Assembly (NCBI GenBank): GCA_021713395.1
Contig: JAKJJT010000003.1
Span: forward strand, 156,393-220,392
Source of the DNA: Thiotrichales bacterium 19S9-11
GTDB lineage: Bacteria; Pseudomonadota; Gammaproteobacteria; Francisellales; Francisellaceae
Length of the DNA: 64,000 bases
Reading direction: 5' to 3'
How positions within the stretch are numbered: the first letter of the stretch is position 1; each line of letters begins with the position of its first letter. Positions 29,343 to 39,249 of the stretch are shown here, in pieces. Under the pieces are notes generated by a model. It had not been told where the DNA came from, made no database searches, and saw only the letters and a program-made list of their open reading frames with translations. A program made the position numbers and the translations under genes.

Positions 29343-30452
29343 ATGGCTAGTAAAAATAAAAAGCCGCAAAAAGAAAAGAAAGCAGATACAACAAATCAAA
29401 ATCTACGTTTAGCTGAGATTCAAAAACTAGATATGAGCAAATGGACGACTGAAAAAAAAATAGCTTTAATATCTATAGCTGTTGAGCTTGAAATCAACCT
29501 AATTGAAAATAATGTATATTACTATAATGATAAATATCAAAAACTTCAGGCATTGCTTAAGGAATTAAGTGACAACGTGATAAACACAGATAAATTTAAA
29601 TCACTTACTGATAAGGAAAAAAACTCTTTAAAAAAACCTATCGCCAAACGCATTAAAGAAATTCACACTCTGCTTATAGATCAAAAAAAAGCATACGAAG
29701 AAGCACTTAAAAAAGAGACTAGCCAAAAACGCTATGACAACCTATGCTCTATGGAACAAAATATAATGCCACTGGCACCTGAAATTGCTGAGGCCATTAT
29801 AAAGACAAAAAAAGAAATTATGGCTAAGATCGAACTTGGAAAAATAGCAGAAATAGATTGTCCTTATGCCTGTTTATCGAAACTGCAAATCCTAAATAGT
29901 AAGCAATACGAAGATAAAAACACCACTAATGCTATAAGTCTTGCAATTGAGTCATATAAAAAAATCATTACCAAAAACACTGAAAGTGAAATAAGCAAAG
30001 AAGAAAATCTGTATAAAAAATGTGATATTTCCTTAAAGGGGCTTAAAGCTACCAGAGGTTATGAGCCTCTATTAAAAACTCTAGCTGTAGTGCTTAACTT
30101 AATGTTATACCTAGAGGAATCAAACTCACTTGAAGAAACAAAGGCGTCTGGTTACTCTATAGACCTTTCTTTTATTGATAAATTAAAAATACTACAGCAA
30201 ATAAAAAGCGTAGTCGGCGAAACTGAAGAGTTAAAAAAATTAAGACAATGTCTATTAAATAGTAAAAATTATCTTACACCTACTGGTAAAATTGTTACAT
30301 TTGACTGTACATATAAACCTAGCAGGGATACAAGTAATTTAAAAACTATAACTTTACCACCAAGTCTCTTATTAAAAGAAGAAATGGATGGCATTGATCA
30401 AGAAGAAGATATTGATCAAAAAGAAGATAATAATTTAATGACGCTTGACTAA
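29343..30452 (+). CDS. Lysine-rich hypothetical protein
   Basis: 369 residues from the ATG at 29343, ten bases after AAAGGGG; a GTG three codons earlier is less likely. I do not recognise the family. The protein has a very basic N-terminus (MASKNKKPQKEKKADTTNQN), long stretches that look alpha-helical and charged, four cysteines scattered without a motif pattern, and an acidic tail (DGIDQEEDIDQKEDNNL). There is no signal peptide or membrane segment. It lies in the accessory patch between prfB and purL and is followed 47 bases later by a second orphan gene on the same strand. It could be a secreted effector or a degraded phage or mobile gene, but nothing decides this. Confidence 0.7.
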   Translation: MASKNKKPQKEKKADTTNQNLRLAEIQKLDMSKWTTEKKIALISIAVELEINLIENNVYYYNDKYQKLQALLKELSDNVINTDKFKSLTDKEKNSLKKPIAKRIKEIHTLLIDQKKAYEEALKKETSQKRYDNLCSMEQNIMPLAPEIAEAIIKTKKEIMAKIELGKIAEIDCPYACLSKLQILNSKQYEDKNTTNAISLAIESYKKIITKNTESEISKEENLYKKCDISLKGLKATRGYEPLLKTLAVVLNLMLYLEESNSLEETKASGYSIDLSFIDKLKILQQIKSVVGETEELKKLRQCLLNSKNYLTPTGKIVTFDCTYKPSRDTSNLKTITLPPSLLLKEEMDGIDQEEDIDQKEDNNLMTLD

Positions 30453-30499
30453 ATCCAAAATCTAAACATTAAAAACAATATACACAAGAAATTGAAATA

Positions 30500-31410
30500 A
30501 TGCCAAATCAAAAAGAAAGCTTTCAAAATTTCAAACAGAAATTAATTAATTCAAATAAAAAAAGGATAGTGATAATTTTGAAGTCATAGGACAACGCTTT
30601 CAAATAAGAACGGCCATAGATGAGTCTGTAACGGCAAAGGATCTTACTGAAAAACTCAGAAAATTAAAAGATCAAAAGCTTGCGCCTGAGATAATTCACT
30701 GGATTGATGCTACTTTAGAGGAGCTCAGAATACCATCCTATTTAGAAGTAACTCGCCAATCTCTTGATAAAGAAAGCGGGGAAAGCACAATTAACACAGA
30801 TGAAATAAAAAGCATGGGGATTGCAAATATGAAAAGAAGAACTACCGTAAGTCATACAACAGAAGAGTCTAGAGTAGATGAGGCATTAAAACAGAAGCAA
30901 AAACAACAACCAACCATAATATCATCAAAACAACAAGCTTGTCTTGAACGTCTTCAACGTGCTGGTAAGGGGGTAGCAACTCTTATGGAAGCTACAAATT
31001 CATATGAAAAACTTAATACAACGTTAGACCTTAAGAAAAAACAAACAACGGCTTATGGATTCGAACCTAATCCATTTTTGCCAATGTTAATAGAAATGAC
31101 AGTTTCAGAAATCATAGAATCAGAAAATAAAAAAGAAAATCTAGAGTGGCCTCGTGAAAGTAAAATAAAACTTTTAAGAGATGCCAAAATGGTTGTTAAA
31201 GCAAACCCAAAATTAGATCAATTAATCACTACTCTAGAAGAGCTTCCAACTACACAGTTCAACCAAACTATCACAAAAATTCAACAACAAAGGAAAAACT
31301 CCATTAAAGTAGTTGAAGGAAAAAAAGAAAGAGATACTAGACAAAAAAGCACAGTTGTCTTTTTTGGCAGAAAAGTCACTTCTACTAATCAACCCAAACC
31401 CGAGCATTAG
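30500..31410 (+). pseudogene. Hypothetical gene interrupted at a run of seven A
   Basis: The ATG at 30500 opens MPNQKESFQNFKQKLINSN, but this frame stops after 29 codons. The frame that starts right after the A run at 30557-30563 (Asp-Ser-Asp-Asn-Phe-Glu-Val) is open to 31410. One extra A would join them into a protein of about 303 residues. So this is either a frameshifted gene, a sequencing error in the homopolymer, or a slippage-controlled gene. A shorter start at 30814 (198 residues) is also possible. The protein is charged, helical and of unknown family, with no signal peptide. Its end overlaps the purL stop by 26 bases, tail to tail. Confidence 0.65.
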
Positions 31411-34400
31411 CAAATAGCTTAAACCATGGGGAGTACTGATGGTTTTTCCATACATTTGGCCGCCAAGATAAGTTTATTGTTCTAAAAACTCGCTCTGGGT
31501 GTGGCATCATAATGGTGTGACGTCCATCAGGTGTTGTAAATGAAGTTACACCTTCTTGTGAACCATTAGGGTTCGCTGGATATTTAGAAGCCACTTTGCC
31601 ATCATAATCAACATAGCGAAGAACAATATTTTTATCTTTTTGTAAGATACTTAAATCTGTATCATTTTCAAAAGACGCTCTACCTTCTCCATGTGAAACA
31701 ACAATTGGGATTTTACTACCCTTTAAACCTTTAAATAGAATTGAGTTAGAATTTAGCACTTCAACCATTACAAGACGTGCTTCATACTGTTCTGAAAAAT
31801 TCTTAACAAAAGAAGGCCAGTGATTAGCGCCTGGAATCAAGGATTTAATTTGTGAAAACATCTGACAGCCATTACAAACACCTAAACTAAAGGTATCGCT
31901 TCGCTCAAAGAAATTCCTAAATAAATTAGATAATTTTGGATTAAACAAAATTGATTTAGCCCATCCACCGCCAGCACCTAGTACATCACCATAAGAAAAG
32001 CCACCACAAGCAGCTAAACCTTTCATCTGATCTAAGTTAACTTGACCTGAAATTAAATCACTCATATGCACATCAACTGCTTCAAAACCATTTAAGCTAA
32101 AGGCTGCTGCCATTTCATTATGACTATTCACTCCTTGCTCTCTTAAAATAGCAACTTTTGGTTTTGCATCCAAGTTAAGATAAGGTGCTGCTAACTTCTC
32201 ATCCAAATCATGATTGGTTAAAACAAATAAACCGTGATCTTTCTCATCTAAAATTCGATCATAAGCCTCTTTTGCACATTGACTATGATCTCTTAATGAC
32301 TGAATCTGAAAGCTTACTTTTGACCAAGCCTTTTGCAGCTCTGAACGTTCTAATTCAATTAAAACATCTAAATCATCTTCAATGCGCAAGACTTCTTCTT
32401 TGATAATCTCACCAATCATATGCGCACTTAACTTAAATGAATGTAAAAGATCTAATACTTGGTCACGATCACTGTGTCTTATCTGAATAACTGCACCCAA
32501 CTCTTCATTAAAAAGAATTGAAACTGGGTCATCCCCTAATGCATCTAAATGGATATCCAAACCACAGCGAGAGGCAAACATCATCTCAGCTAAGGTTGTA
32601 ACTAAACCACCATCAGAACGGTCATGATAAGCTAATAATTTACCTTTGTGATTTAAATATTGAATCGCTGTAAAAAAGTTTTTGAGGATACTGGCTTCAA
32701 TATCAGGCGTCTCTTCGCCTAATTCACTATAAACTTGTGCTAATGCAGAACCACCTAATCGATTTTTGCCATTACTTAAATCAATTAAAATCAATCGAGT
32801 TTCACTTGAACTATCAAGCGCTAGTTGAGGACTTAATGTTCTTCTTACATCATCAACTGGTGCAAATGCTGTTGCAACTAAAGAAACAGGCGAAATAACT
32901 GATTTTTCATCACCACTTTCAGTATCCTGCCATCGACTTTGCATCGATAGTGAGTCTTTACCAACTGGTATGGTTAAATCTAACTCTGGACAAAACTCTA
33001 AACCAACGGTTTTAACCATTTCAAAAAGCTTTGCATCTTCGCCCTCGTAACCACAAGCTGCCATCCAGTTTGCTGAAAGTTTAATATCTGACAAATGTTC
33101 AATCGATGCTGCTGAAATATTGGTAATGGTCTCACCAATTGTCATACGAGCAGCAGCCTGAGGATTCATTAAAGCCAATGTTGGTCGCTCACCCATAGCC
33201 ATCGCTTCACCTGTTATACTGGTATAGCCGCTAGCTGTCACTGCCACATCAGCAACTGGCACTTGCCAAGGTCCAACCATTTGATCTCTAACAGTAAGCC
33301 CACCAACACTTCGATCGCCAATGGTAATTAAAAAGCTTTTATCAGCAACTGTAGGCAAAGATAAAACACGAATGATTGATTCTTTCAAATCAAGGTTTTG
33401 ATAGTCCCACTTGGTTGTATGATTTGCTTTAGTTTTAACATCTTTAACCATTTTTGGTGGTTTACCTAATAACACTGATAATGGCAAGTCAATGACTTTC
33501 TGGTTATTTTTTTTATCTTCTAGAACTAAAACCTCAGCTTCTGTTGCTTCACCAACAACTGCATATGGACAGCGCTCACGCGTTGCAATTTTATCAAATA
33601 AGTCTAAATCTTTAGGTAAAACAGCCAAAACAAAACGTTCTTGTGATTCATTACACCAAATTTCTAATGGTGACATTGATTTTTCTGCAATTAAAATTTG
33701 GTTTAAATCAAAATATGCCCCTCGATTACAGTCAGCAACTAATTCAGGCAAGGCATTAGATAAGCCACCTGCACCAACGTCATGCAAACTAATAATTGGG
33801 TTTTTTTCACCCATATTAAAGCATGTTTCTATTACTTCATAAGCACGTCGTTGCATTTCAGGATTATCACGCTGAACGGAAGCAAAGTCTAAACCTTCTG
33901 CTATTTGTCCAGATGATACAGAAGAAGCAGCACCTCCACCTAAACCTATTAACATGCCAGGACCACCAAGAACAATTAATTTAGCACCAGCCGGTATTTC
34001 TTTTTTATGTACTTGTGATGATCTTATATTACCATAGCCACCCGCAATCATAATTGGCTTGTGATAGCCTCTAACTTGTCCATCAACGCTTTGCTCAAAT
34101 GTTCGAAAATAACCACATAAATTTGCTCTACCATACTCATTATTAAAAGCAGCACCACCTAAAGGTGCTTCAATCATAATATCAAGTGCTGATGTAATCC
34201 GTTCTGGCTTTCCATAGTCAAACTCCCAAGGTTCTTGACTCCCTGGAATATTTAAGTTTGATACGGTATAACCTGTTAGCCCTGCTTTAACTTTAGCTCC
34301 TCTGCCAGTTGCAACTTCATCTCTAATTTCACCACCAGAACCTGTTGCAGCACCTGGGTAAGGCGAAATTGCTGTTGGATGATTATGTGTTTCTACTTTC

Positions 34401-35275
34401 ATTTGAATGTGCGCAGGCTCATCTACAAACTGATATGATTTTGTTTCTGAGTCTTTTAACAGCCATTGACTATCAAGTCCTTCAATAACTGCAGAGTTAT
34501 CACTATAAGCAGATAAAACACCTTCATGGTGGTGTTCATGTGTATTTTGTATCATTTTAAATAAGCTTTTATTTTGAGAGGCACCATCAATTACCCAATC
34601 AGCTTTAAAAATTTTATGGCGACAGTGCTCTGAGTTTGCTTGTGCAAACATCATAAGCTCAATATCAGTTGGATCACGCTTCATTAATAAATAATTATCA
34701 TACAAATAGTCAATTTCATCATCTGATAAGGCAAGCCCTAGTGATGTATTAATATCTAGTAACGCAGTTTTTCCTTTGGCTAACATATCAACTGTTGCTA
34801 ACTGTTTTTTTGTATGTTCTAAATCAAATAAGTTAACATCGTTTATATCAGTAACATAAGACTCTGTCATTCTATCATGGAGTATATTAGCAATTTGATG
34901 AATAGAGCCTTGATCAGTTTGACTTTCTTCTATCTCAACATAGTAAGCTATTGCTCGCTCAACTTGTTTAACATTTGTTAAACCACAGTTTTTAAAAATG
35001 TCTGTTGCCTTTGATGACCAAGGAGAGATTGTACCAGTTCTAGGTAAAACAAGTATTAACTGAAAGGCTTTTTTACTTAAAGGCTTATGGGCTCCATAAT
35101 TCAACAGTTGTTTAACTTTCTCTACTTCCTGATTCGTTAATTGAGAGTCCACATCCAAAAAATGCACATACTCTGCCTGAATTGATTTTACCATCGGTTG
35201 TATTTTTTGAATTTGTTCTAAATAACGAAGTTGATCAAAACTTGATAATGCGCCATTACCATAAAAAATCTGCAT
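31385..35275 (-). CDS. purL: Phosphoribosylformylglycinamidine synthase, large single-chain form
   Basis: 1296 residues, the large gammaproteobacterial type that joins the PurS-like, PurL and PurQ parts. It converts FGAR, glutamine and ATP to FGAM in purine synthesis. The C-terminal glutamine amidotransferase has its cysteine in SLGVCNGCQMFSQI and the His-Glu pair in MMPHPERVFR; the synthase core shows VETHNHPTAISPYPGAATG and GEIRDEVATGRGAKVKAGL. The start at 35275 has GGAG about ten bases upstream. The end overlaps the orphan gene at 31410 by 26 bases. Confidence 0.97.
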   Translation of the reverse strand: MQIFYGNGALSSFDQLRYLEQIQKIQPMVKSIQAEYVHFLDVDSQLTNQEVEKVKQLLNYGAHKPLSKKAFQLILVLPRTGTISPWSSKATDIFKNCGLTNVKQVERAIAYYVEIEESQTDQGSIHQIANILHDRMTESYVTDINDVNLFDLEHTKKQLATVDMLAKGKTALLDINTSLGLALSDDEIDYLYDNYLLMKRDPTDIELMMFAQANSEHCRHKIFKADWVIDGASQNKSLFKMIQNTHEHHHEGVLSAYSDNSAVIEGLDSQWLLKDSETKSYQFVDEPAHIQMKVETHNHPTAISPYPGAATGSGGEIRDEVATGRGAKVKAGLTGYTVSNLNIPGSQEPWEFDYGKPERITSALDIMIEAPLGGAAFNNEYGRANLCGYFRTFEQSVDGQVRGYHKPIMIAGGYGNIRSSQVHKKEIPAGAKLIVLGGPGMLIGLGGGAASSVSSGQIAEGLDFASVQRDNPEMQRRAYEVIETCFNMGEKNPIISLHDVGAGGLSNALPELVADCNRGAYFDLNQILIAEKSMSPLEIWCNESQERFVLAVLPKDLDLFDKIATRERCPYAVVGEATEAEVLVLEDKKNNQKVIDLPLSVLLGKPPKMVKDVKTKANHTTKWDYQNLDLKESIIRVLSLPTVADKSFLITIGDRSVGGLTVRDQMVGPWQVPVADVAVTASGYTSITGEAMAMGERPTLALMNPQAAARMTIGETITNISAASIEHLSDIKLSANWMAACGYEGEDAKLFEMVKTVGLEFCPELDLTIPVGKDSLSMQSRWQDTESGDEKSVISPVSLVATAFAPVDDVRRTLSPQLALDSSSETRLILIDLSNGKNRLGGSALAQVYSELGEETPDIEASILKNFFTAIQYLNHKGKLLAYHDRSDGGLVTTLAEMMFASRCGLDIHLDALGDDPVSILFNEELGAVIQIRHSDRDQVLDLLHSFKLSAHMIGEIIKEEVLRIEDDLDVLIELERSELQKAWSKVSFQIQSLRDHSQCAKEAYDRILDEKDHGLFVLTNHDLDEKLAAPYLNLDAKPKVAILREQGVNSHNEMAAAFSLNGFEAVDVHMSDLISGQVNLDQMKGLAACGGFSYGDVLGAGGGWAKSILFNPKLSNLFRNFFERSDTFSLGVCNGCQMFSQIKSLIPGANHWPSFVKNFSEQYEARLVMVEVLNSNSILFKGLKGSKIPIVVSHGEGRASFENDTDLSILQKDKNIVLRYVDYDGKVASKYPANPNGSQEGVTSFTTPDGRHTIMMPHPERVFRTINLSWRPNVWKNHQYSPWFKLFANARVWVD

Positions 35276-35450
35276 TAGTTTAGCTCTCCAAAAACCAGCT
35301 TAAATACCTATAATCTAGTTCTAATTGAAATAGTTAGCTCCTTATTTAAGTCCAAAGAGCTAATTTAGTCGTTTAATTTTCAGTGATACTGTACTAAAAA
35401 TACATCTTAGCGACAACTGCCAAATGAAATATTTATTTTTTATAATTAGA

Positions 35451-35897
35451 TTATCTCTGATGATCTTCAACGATCTGAAAAGCGCAATCTCGATTATTAT
35501 TTCTCTGACACTGATTATTACTCCAAAACGTACCATAACCGCCAGCCATTGCTTTATGGAAAGAAATATTAAGTTCTGATATTGTTAAACGTATAACATT
35601 ATCATCTTTGCCTGTTGCATTATAATCACAAAACACCATACATGTTTGACTATCACAAGCTAAAACTGCTTTTTGAAAGGCTACTGCTTTTACACCAACC
35701 TCACTACGAATAGCAGCTCCTTGCCATTGTATTGATAAACCGTTGATATAAGTTACTGCTTCAAAACTTCCATCTGTTTGAATACTAACTTCATTAAAAG
35801 CCGGGCAGTGATACATAACAGGATATTGCACGAATCCATCAGAATAAGAGACCATTGGAAATGCTATCAAAAGAGAAAAGAGTACTTTTTTTATCAT
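35451..35897 (-). CDS. Small cysteine-rich secreted protein
   Basis: 148 residues from the ATG at 35897 (MIKKVLFSLLIAFPMVSYSD), with GGCGGG five bases upstream; an in-frame GTG two codons earlier is an alternative. A signal peptide is clear. The mature part has seven cysteines (around YHCPAF, LACDSQTCMVFCDY, NNQCQRNNNRDCAF), which suggests disulfide bonds in the periplasm or outside. I do not recognise the family. The spacing CDSQTCMVFC and the position of the last pair might help a structure search. It stands alone between purL and mlaF, on the minus strand. Confidence 0.7.
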   Translation of the reverse strand: MIKKVLFSLLIAFPMVSYSDGFVQYPVMYHCPAFNEVSIQTDGSFEAVTYINGLSIQWQGAAIRSEVGVKAVAFQKAVLACDSQTCMVFCDYNATGKDDNVIRLTISELNISFHKAMAGGYGTFWSNNQCQRNNNRDCAFQIVEDHQR

Positions 35898-36120
35898 GCT
35901 CACCCGCCAAAAGTTATTTCATAAATTATATTTATTACCTTTGTTATAAGTATAATTATACCAATGTATCTGAAATTTACATTTTAGATAATTTAGTGAA
36001 CTCATTTAAGACAGTATTAATAAAGTAATACCAGATAGTCTCAAAGTAGCTATTTAAATAAAAATTAGCTAACATAGGAAAAATTAATAAGCCTATCTTT
36101 AAATATAAGAGAACACTATT
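35898..36120. other. Divergent intergenic region before the mla operon
   Basis: About 223 AT-rich bases between the secreted-protein gene (minus) and mlaF (plus). It should hold both promoters, but I cannot name a convincing pair. AAGAGA at about 36108-36113 may serve as the mlaF ribosome-binding site. No RNA gene is seen. Confidence 0.4.
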
Positions 36121-36924
36121 TTGGCAATAATAACTTTTAATCATGTTGATTTTTATAGAGGTAGTCGCCCTATTTTTAAAGATATTAGCCTAAGCTTTCC
36201 AAAAGGTAAGATTACAGCAATCTTAGGACCTAGTGGTTGCGGAAAAACAACATTATTACATTTAATTGGTGGACTCATTAAACCTCAGAAAGGAAACATT
36301 TGTGTTTTTGATCGAAAAGTTAACCAGCTAAAGCGATATCAGCTAATGCAACTTAGAAAACAAATGGGTGTTTTATTTCAATCTGGTGCTTTATTTACCC
36401 AAATGTCCGTTTTTGATAATGTTGCTTTTCCAATTAGACAAAATACAGACCTTTCAGAAGACCTAATTACAAACATTGTCTTAATGAAACTAGAAGCTGT
36501 TGGCTTACGTAATGCTTATCAACTCATGCCAAGTGAACTTTCTGGAGGCATGGCAAGACGTGTCGCACTTGCAAGAGCCATTGCTCTTGACCCTAGTTTA
36601 ATGCTTTATGATGAACCTTTTACAGGACAAGACCCCATTTCATTTCATGTTATTCTTAAATTAATTAAAACACTAAATGATGCTTTAAGTATGACCTCTA
36701 TTATTGTCTCTCATGACATTGAAGAAGCACTAAGTATCGCTGACTTTGTTATTATAACAGCCAATCAAACTATTATGGATACAGGCACACCTGAAGAAAT
36801 CAAGTCATCTTCGTCTTCTTTTGTGCAACAATTTCTTTATGGTAATAGTAATGGTCCTGTATCATTTCACTACCCAGGAGAATCATTCAAACACTATATT
36901 GAGTGCAAGGAAAAAATAAAATGA
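36121..36924 (+). CDS. mlaF: Phospholipid ABC transporter ATPase MlaF
   Basis: 267 residues. It powers the MlaFEDB complex that moves phospholipids between the inner and outer membranes to keep outer-leaflet asymmetry. Complete ABC motifs: Walker A GPSGCGKTT, signature ELSGGMARRVALARAI, Walker B LMLYDEPFTGQDP and the H-loop IIVSHD. The start is TTG at 36121; no ATG fits the family N-terminus. First gene of mlaF-E-D-C-B, overlapping mlaE by about two codons at the end. Confidence 0.95.
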   Translation: MAIITFNHVDFYRGSRPIFKDISLSFPKGKITAILGPSGCGKTTLLHLIGGLIKPQKGNICVFDRKVNQLKRYQLMQLRKQMGVLFQSGALFTQMSVFDNVAFPIRQNTDLSEDLITNIVLMKLEAVGLRNAYQLMPSELSGGMARRVALARAIALDPSLMLYDEPFTGQDPISFHVILKLIKTLNDALSMTSIIVSHDIEEALSIADFVIITANQTIMDTGTPEEIKSSSSSFVQQFLYGNSNGPVSFHYPGESFKHYIECKEKIK

Positions 36925-37682
36925 AGTTGATTCTTTTAACTGGGCGAGCAACAATCAATAAGACTCGCTCACTTGGTGAAGCATTTTTATTTTTAATGCA
37001 AAGCCTTTTAGGCTCGATATCAATTCGCCAAATAATTCGCCAAGTATTTGCCATCGGTTTTAATTCTCTAACAATCGTTGCCGTTTCTGCAATCTTTATT
37101 GGGTTTGTGTTAGGGTTACAAGGCTATTATACACTAACAAAATTTAGTGCTGAGTCTGCTGTTGGCCCTATGGTTGCACTTAGTGTTTTAAGAGAGCTCG
37201 GCCCAGTCGTTACCGCACTTTTATTTGCAGGGCGCGCTGGCAGCGCACTAACATCTGAAATTGGCCTAATGAAAGCAACAGAACAACTATCAAGCCTAAC
37301 AATGATGGGCGTTGATCCCATTCGTTATGTTGTTTCACCAAGATTTTGGGCTGGACAAATTTCTATGCCGTTATTAAATCTAATATTTTGCGCCATTGCT
37401 GTCTTATCTGGGTATTGGGTTTGTGTTGATTTACTTGGTGTATACAGTGGTACTTACTGGGGTAATATGCAATCATCTGTCTTATTTCTTGATGATATTT
37501 TTACAGGTATTGTTAAAAGTGTCGTATTTGGTTTTGCCGTGACCTGGGTTAGTATTTATCAAGGTTACTTCTGTCGTGCTGACTCAGAGGGTATTGCCAA
37601 AGCAACAACAAAAACCGTTGTTTACTCTTCGCTTTTGGTTTTAGGACTAGACTTTTTATTAACTGCAATGATGTTTAAATAG
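36921..37682 (+). CDS. mlaE: Phospholipid ABC transporter permease MlaE
   Basis: 253 residues from the ATG at 36921 (MKLILLTGRATIN); an in-frame start six codons earlier is possible but lies deeper in mlaF. It is an inner-membrane protein with five or six helices and the MlaE/TGD1 core LRELGPVVTALLFAGRAGSA followed by LTSEIGLMKATEQL. It forms the membrane channel of the complex with MlaF and MlaD. The ATG overlaps the mlaF stop by four bases (ATGA). Confidence 0.93.
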   Translation: MKLILLTGRATINKTRSLGEAFLFLMQSLLGSISIRQIIRQVFAIGFNSLTIVAVSAIFIGFVLGLQGYYTLTKFSAESAVGPMVALSVLRELGPVVTALLFAGRAGSALTSEIGLMKATEQLSSLTMMGVDPIRYVVSPRFWAGQISMPLLNLIFCAIAVLSGYWVCVDLLGVYSGTYWGNMQSSVLFLDDIFTGIVKSVVFGFAVTWVSIYQGYFCRADSEGIAKATTKTVVYSSLLVLGLDFLLTAMMFK

Positions 37683-37697
37683 AGAAGGTTATTATTT

Positions 37698-38168
37698 ATG
37701 TATAAAAAATCAGTTGAGCTTGCTGTTGGACTTTTTGTCATTTTAGCAATGATTGCTTTAATTTTTCTTGCCATGAAGGTTAGTGGGCTTGGGTTTAGAA
37801 ATATCACCGGTCAAAAAACATATACAGTCACTGCAAACTTTACTAATATCGGCGCACTTAAGACAAATGCCGCTGTTAGAATTGCTGGGGTTGAAGTTGG
37901 CAATGTTTCTGATATCAGCTTAAATCCTACAACATTTGCAGCTGTTGTGACGTTTAAAATAGATAAAATTTATAACAAAATTCCTAAAAATTCATCAGCA
38001 AGCATTCAAACAAGCGGCCTTCTAGGTGAAAGTTATGTTGGCATTTCTCCTGGATTCTCACCAAGTAACTTAGGCAATGGAGATAAAATTGTCACAACCT
38101 ACCCTGCCATTGATTTTTCATCACTAATTAACACCTTTGTTTCATCTAGCGGAGAAAAAGAAAAATGA
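37698..38168 (+). CDS. mlaD: Mla substrate-binding MCE protein MlaD
   Basis: 156 residues. One N-terminal membrane helix (SVELAVGLFVILAMIALIFL) anchors a periplasmic MCE domain (TVTANFTNIGALKTNAAVRI, then GVEVGNVSDISL and IQTSGLLGESYVGISPG). MlaD forms a hexameric ring that passes lipid between MlaC and the MlaFE channel. It lies 15 bases after mlaE and overlaps mlaC by four bases (ATGA). Length is slightly below E. coli MlaD (183). Confidence 0.95.
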   Translation: MYKKSVELAVGLFVILAMIALIFLAMKVSGLGFRNITGQKTYTVTANFTNIGALKTNAAVRIAGVEVGNVSDISLNPTTFAAVVTFKIDKIYNKIPKNSSASIQTSGLLGESYVGISPGFSPSNLGNGDKIVTTYPAIDFSSLINTFVSSSGEKEK

Positions 38169-38806
38169 AATTAACTTACATAAATCTATTAAAGTTACTA
38201 TCTAGTATTGCTGTTGTAGTAAGCCTTTTTAATATTGGTTATGCTAGCGATAGTAAAGGTATTGACCCAACTAACCCTGTCTCTATTGTTGAAGGCTCTT
38301 TTGTTAAATTACAAGAACTTGTCTCAGAACAATCCAGTGATATCGAAAAAAATCCACAAATCTTAGTTAATCTCGTCAATCAATATTTTATCCCTTATGT
38401 TGATGAAGACGTAATGGCAGGTTACGCTGTTGGTATTAAATGGCGTAGCGCAACAGAAGCAGAAAAAAAACAGTTTATTAATGAATTTATCACACTCCTT
38501 GCAAGGTTTTATGCCAAAAGCGTTGCTAAGGTTGGCAACTACCAACTTAAAATTCGACCCATAGCGCCAGGTAGTATTAAAAATGAGACATATATTACAG
38601 TAAAAGGACAAATTATAAATAAAACCAATAAAAATGCTTCGCCTCTTGAGATCAAAATGATTCACAGCGGTAATACATGGAAAACTTACGATATTGTTGT
38701 TGGCGGTGTTAGCATTCTAAATAATTATAAAGAACAATTTCAGCAAGCAACCAGCATGTCCCAATTAATCACTCGACTTACTCAGATGAATGCTAAAGGA
38801 GCATAA
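38165..38806 (+). CDS. mlaC: Periplasmic phospholipid carrier MlaC
   Basis: 213 residues with a signal peptide (KLLSSIAVVVSLFNIGYASD). It ferries phospholipid between the outer-membrane MlaA complex and MlaD. The body matches the MlaC/Ttg2D family: NPQILVNLVNQYFIPYVDED, then GYAVGIKWRSATEAEKKQFI, NEFITLLARFYAKSVAKV and TWKTYDIVVGGVSILNNYKE. It overlaps mlaD by four bases and precedes mlaB by three. Confidence 0.93.
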   Translation: MKLTYINLLKLLSSIAVVVSLFNIGYASDSKGIDPTNPVSIVEGSFVKLQELVSEQSSDIEKNPQILVNLVNQYFIPYVDEDVMAGYAVGIKWRSATEAEKKQFINEFITLLARFYAKSVAKVGNYQLKIRPIAPGSIKNETYITVKGQIINKTNKNASPLEIKMIHSGNTWKTYDIVVGGVSILNNYKEQFQQATSMSQLITRLTQMNAKGA

Positions 38807-38809
38807 CTT

Positions 38810-39145
38810 ATGATACAAGTTAAAAGAAATAACCATCAAATTGAATGGAATCTGAATGAATCACTATCTTTTAACTTAATTATGCAACTTCAAGCATCTG
38901 CATCAGAGCCACTTAGAGAGGTAATTAGACTTAATAAAAAAAATGCTAACCTTAGTTGGCATATTAATCTAGATCAAGTTAAGACAATAGACAGCTCAGG
39001 CTTAAGCTGGCTATTACTACAAAGAAGTTTAGCTGCTAAAAACAATATAGCTTTATCGATTAATGGCTTTGAAAAAAACACCAAAGCTCAAGCATTAGCA
39101 AAAGCCCAGGGCGTAGCAAACCTAATTCTATCATCGTCTACTTAA
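38810..39145 (+). CDS. mlaB: STAS-domain protein MlaB
   Basis: 111 residues. MlaB is a cytoplasmic STAS protein that stabilises MlaF. The core motif VKTIDSSGLSWLLLQRSLAA matches the STAS helix with its conserved serine. Sequence similarity in this family is low, so position (fifth in mlaFEDCB, three bases after mlaC) adds weight. No mlaA is in the window. Confidence 0.85.
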   Translation: MIQVKRNNHQIEWNLNESLSFNLIMQLQASASEPLREVIRLNKKNANLSWHINLDQVKTIDSSGLSWLLLQRSLAAKNNIALSINGFEKNTKAQALAKAQGVANLILSSST

Positions 39146-39249
39146 CTAGTTATTAAATAAAATCAACACTTAATTCTTGCAAACTTGCTACTCAGTTTGA
39201 ATAATATCACATACAATTAAAACTATGCTTAAAATTGGATAATTTGCTA

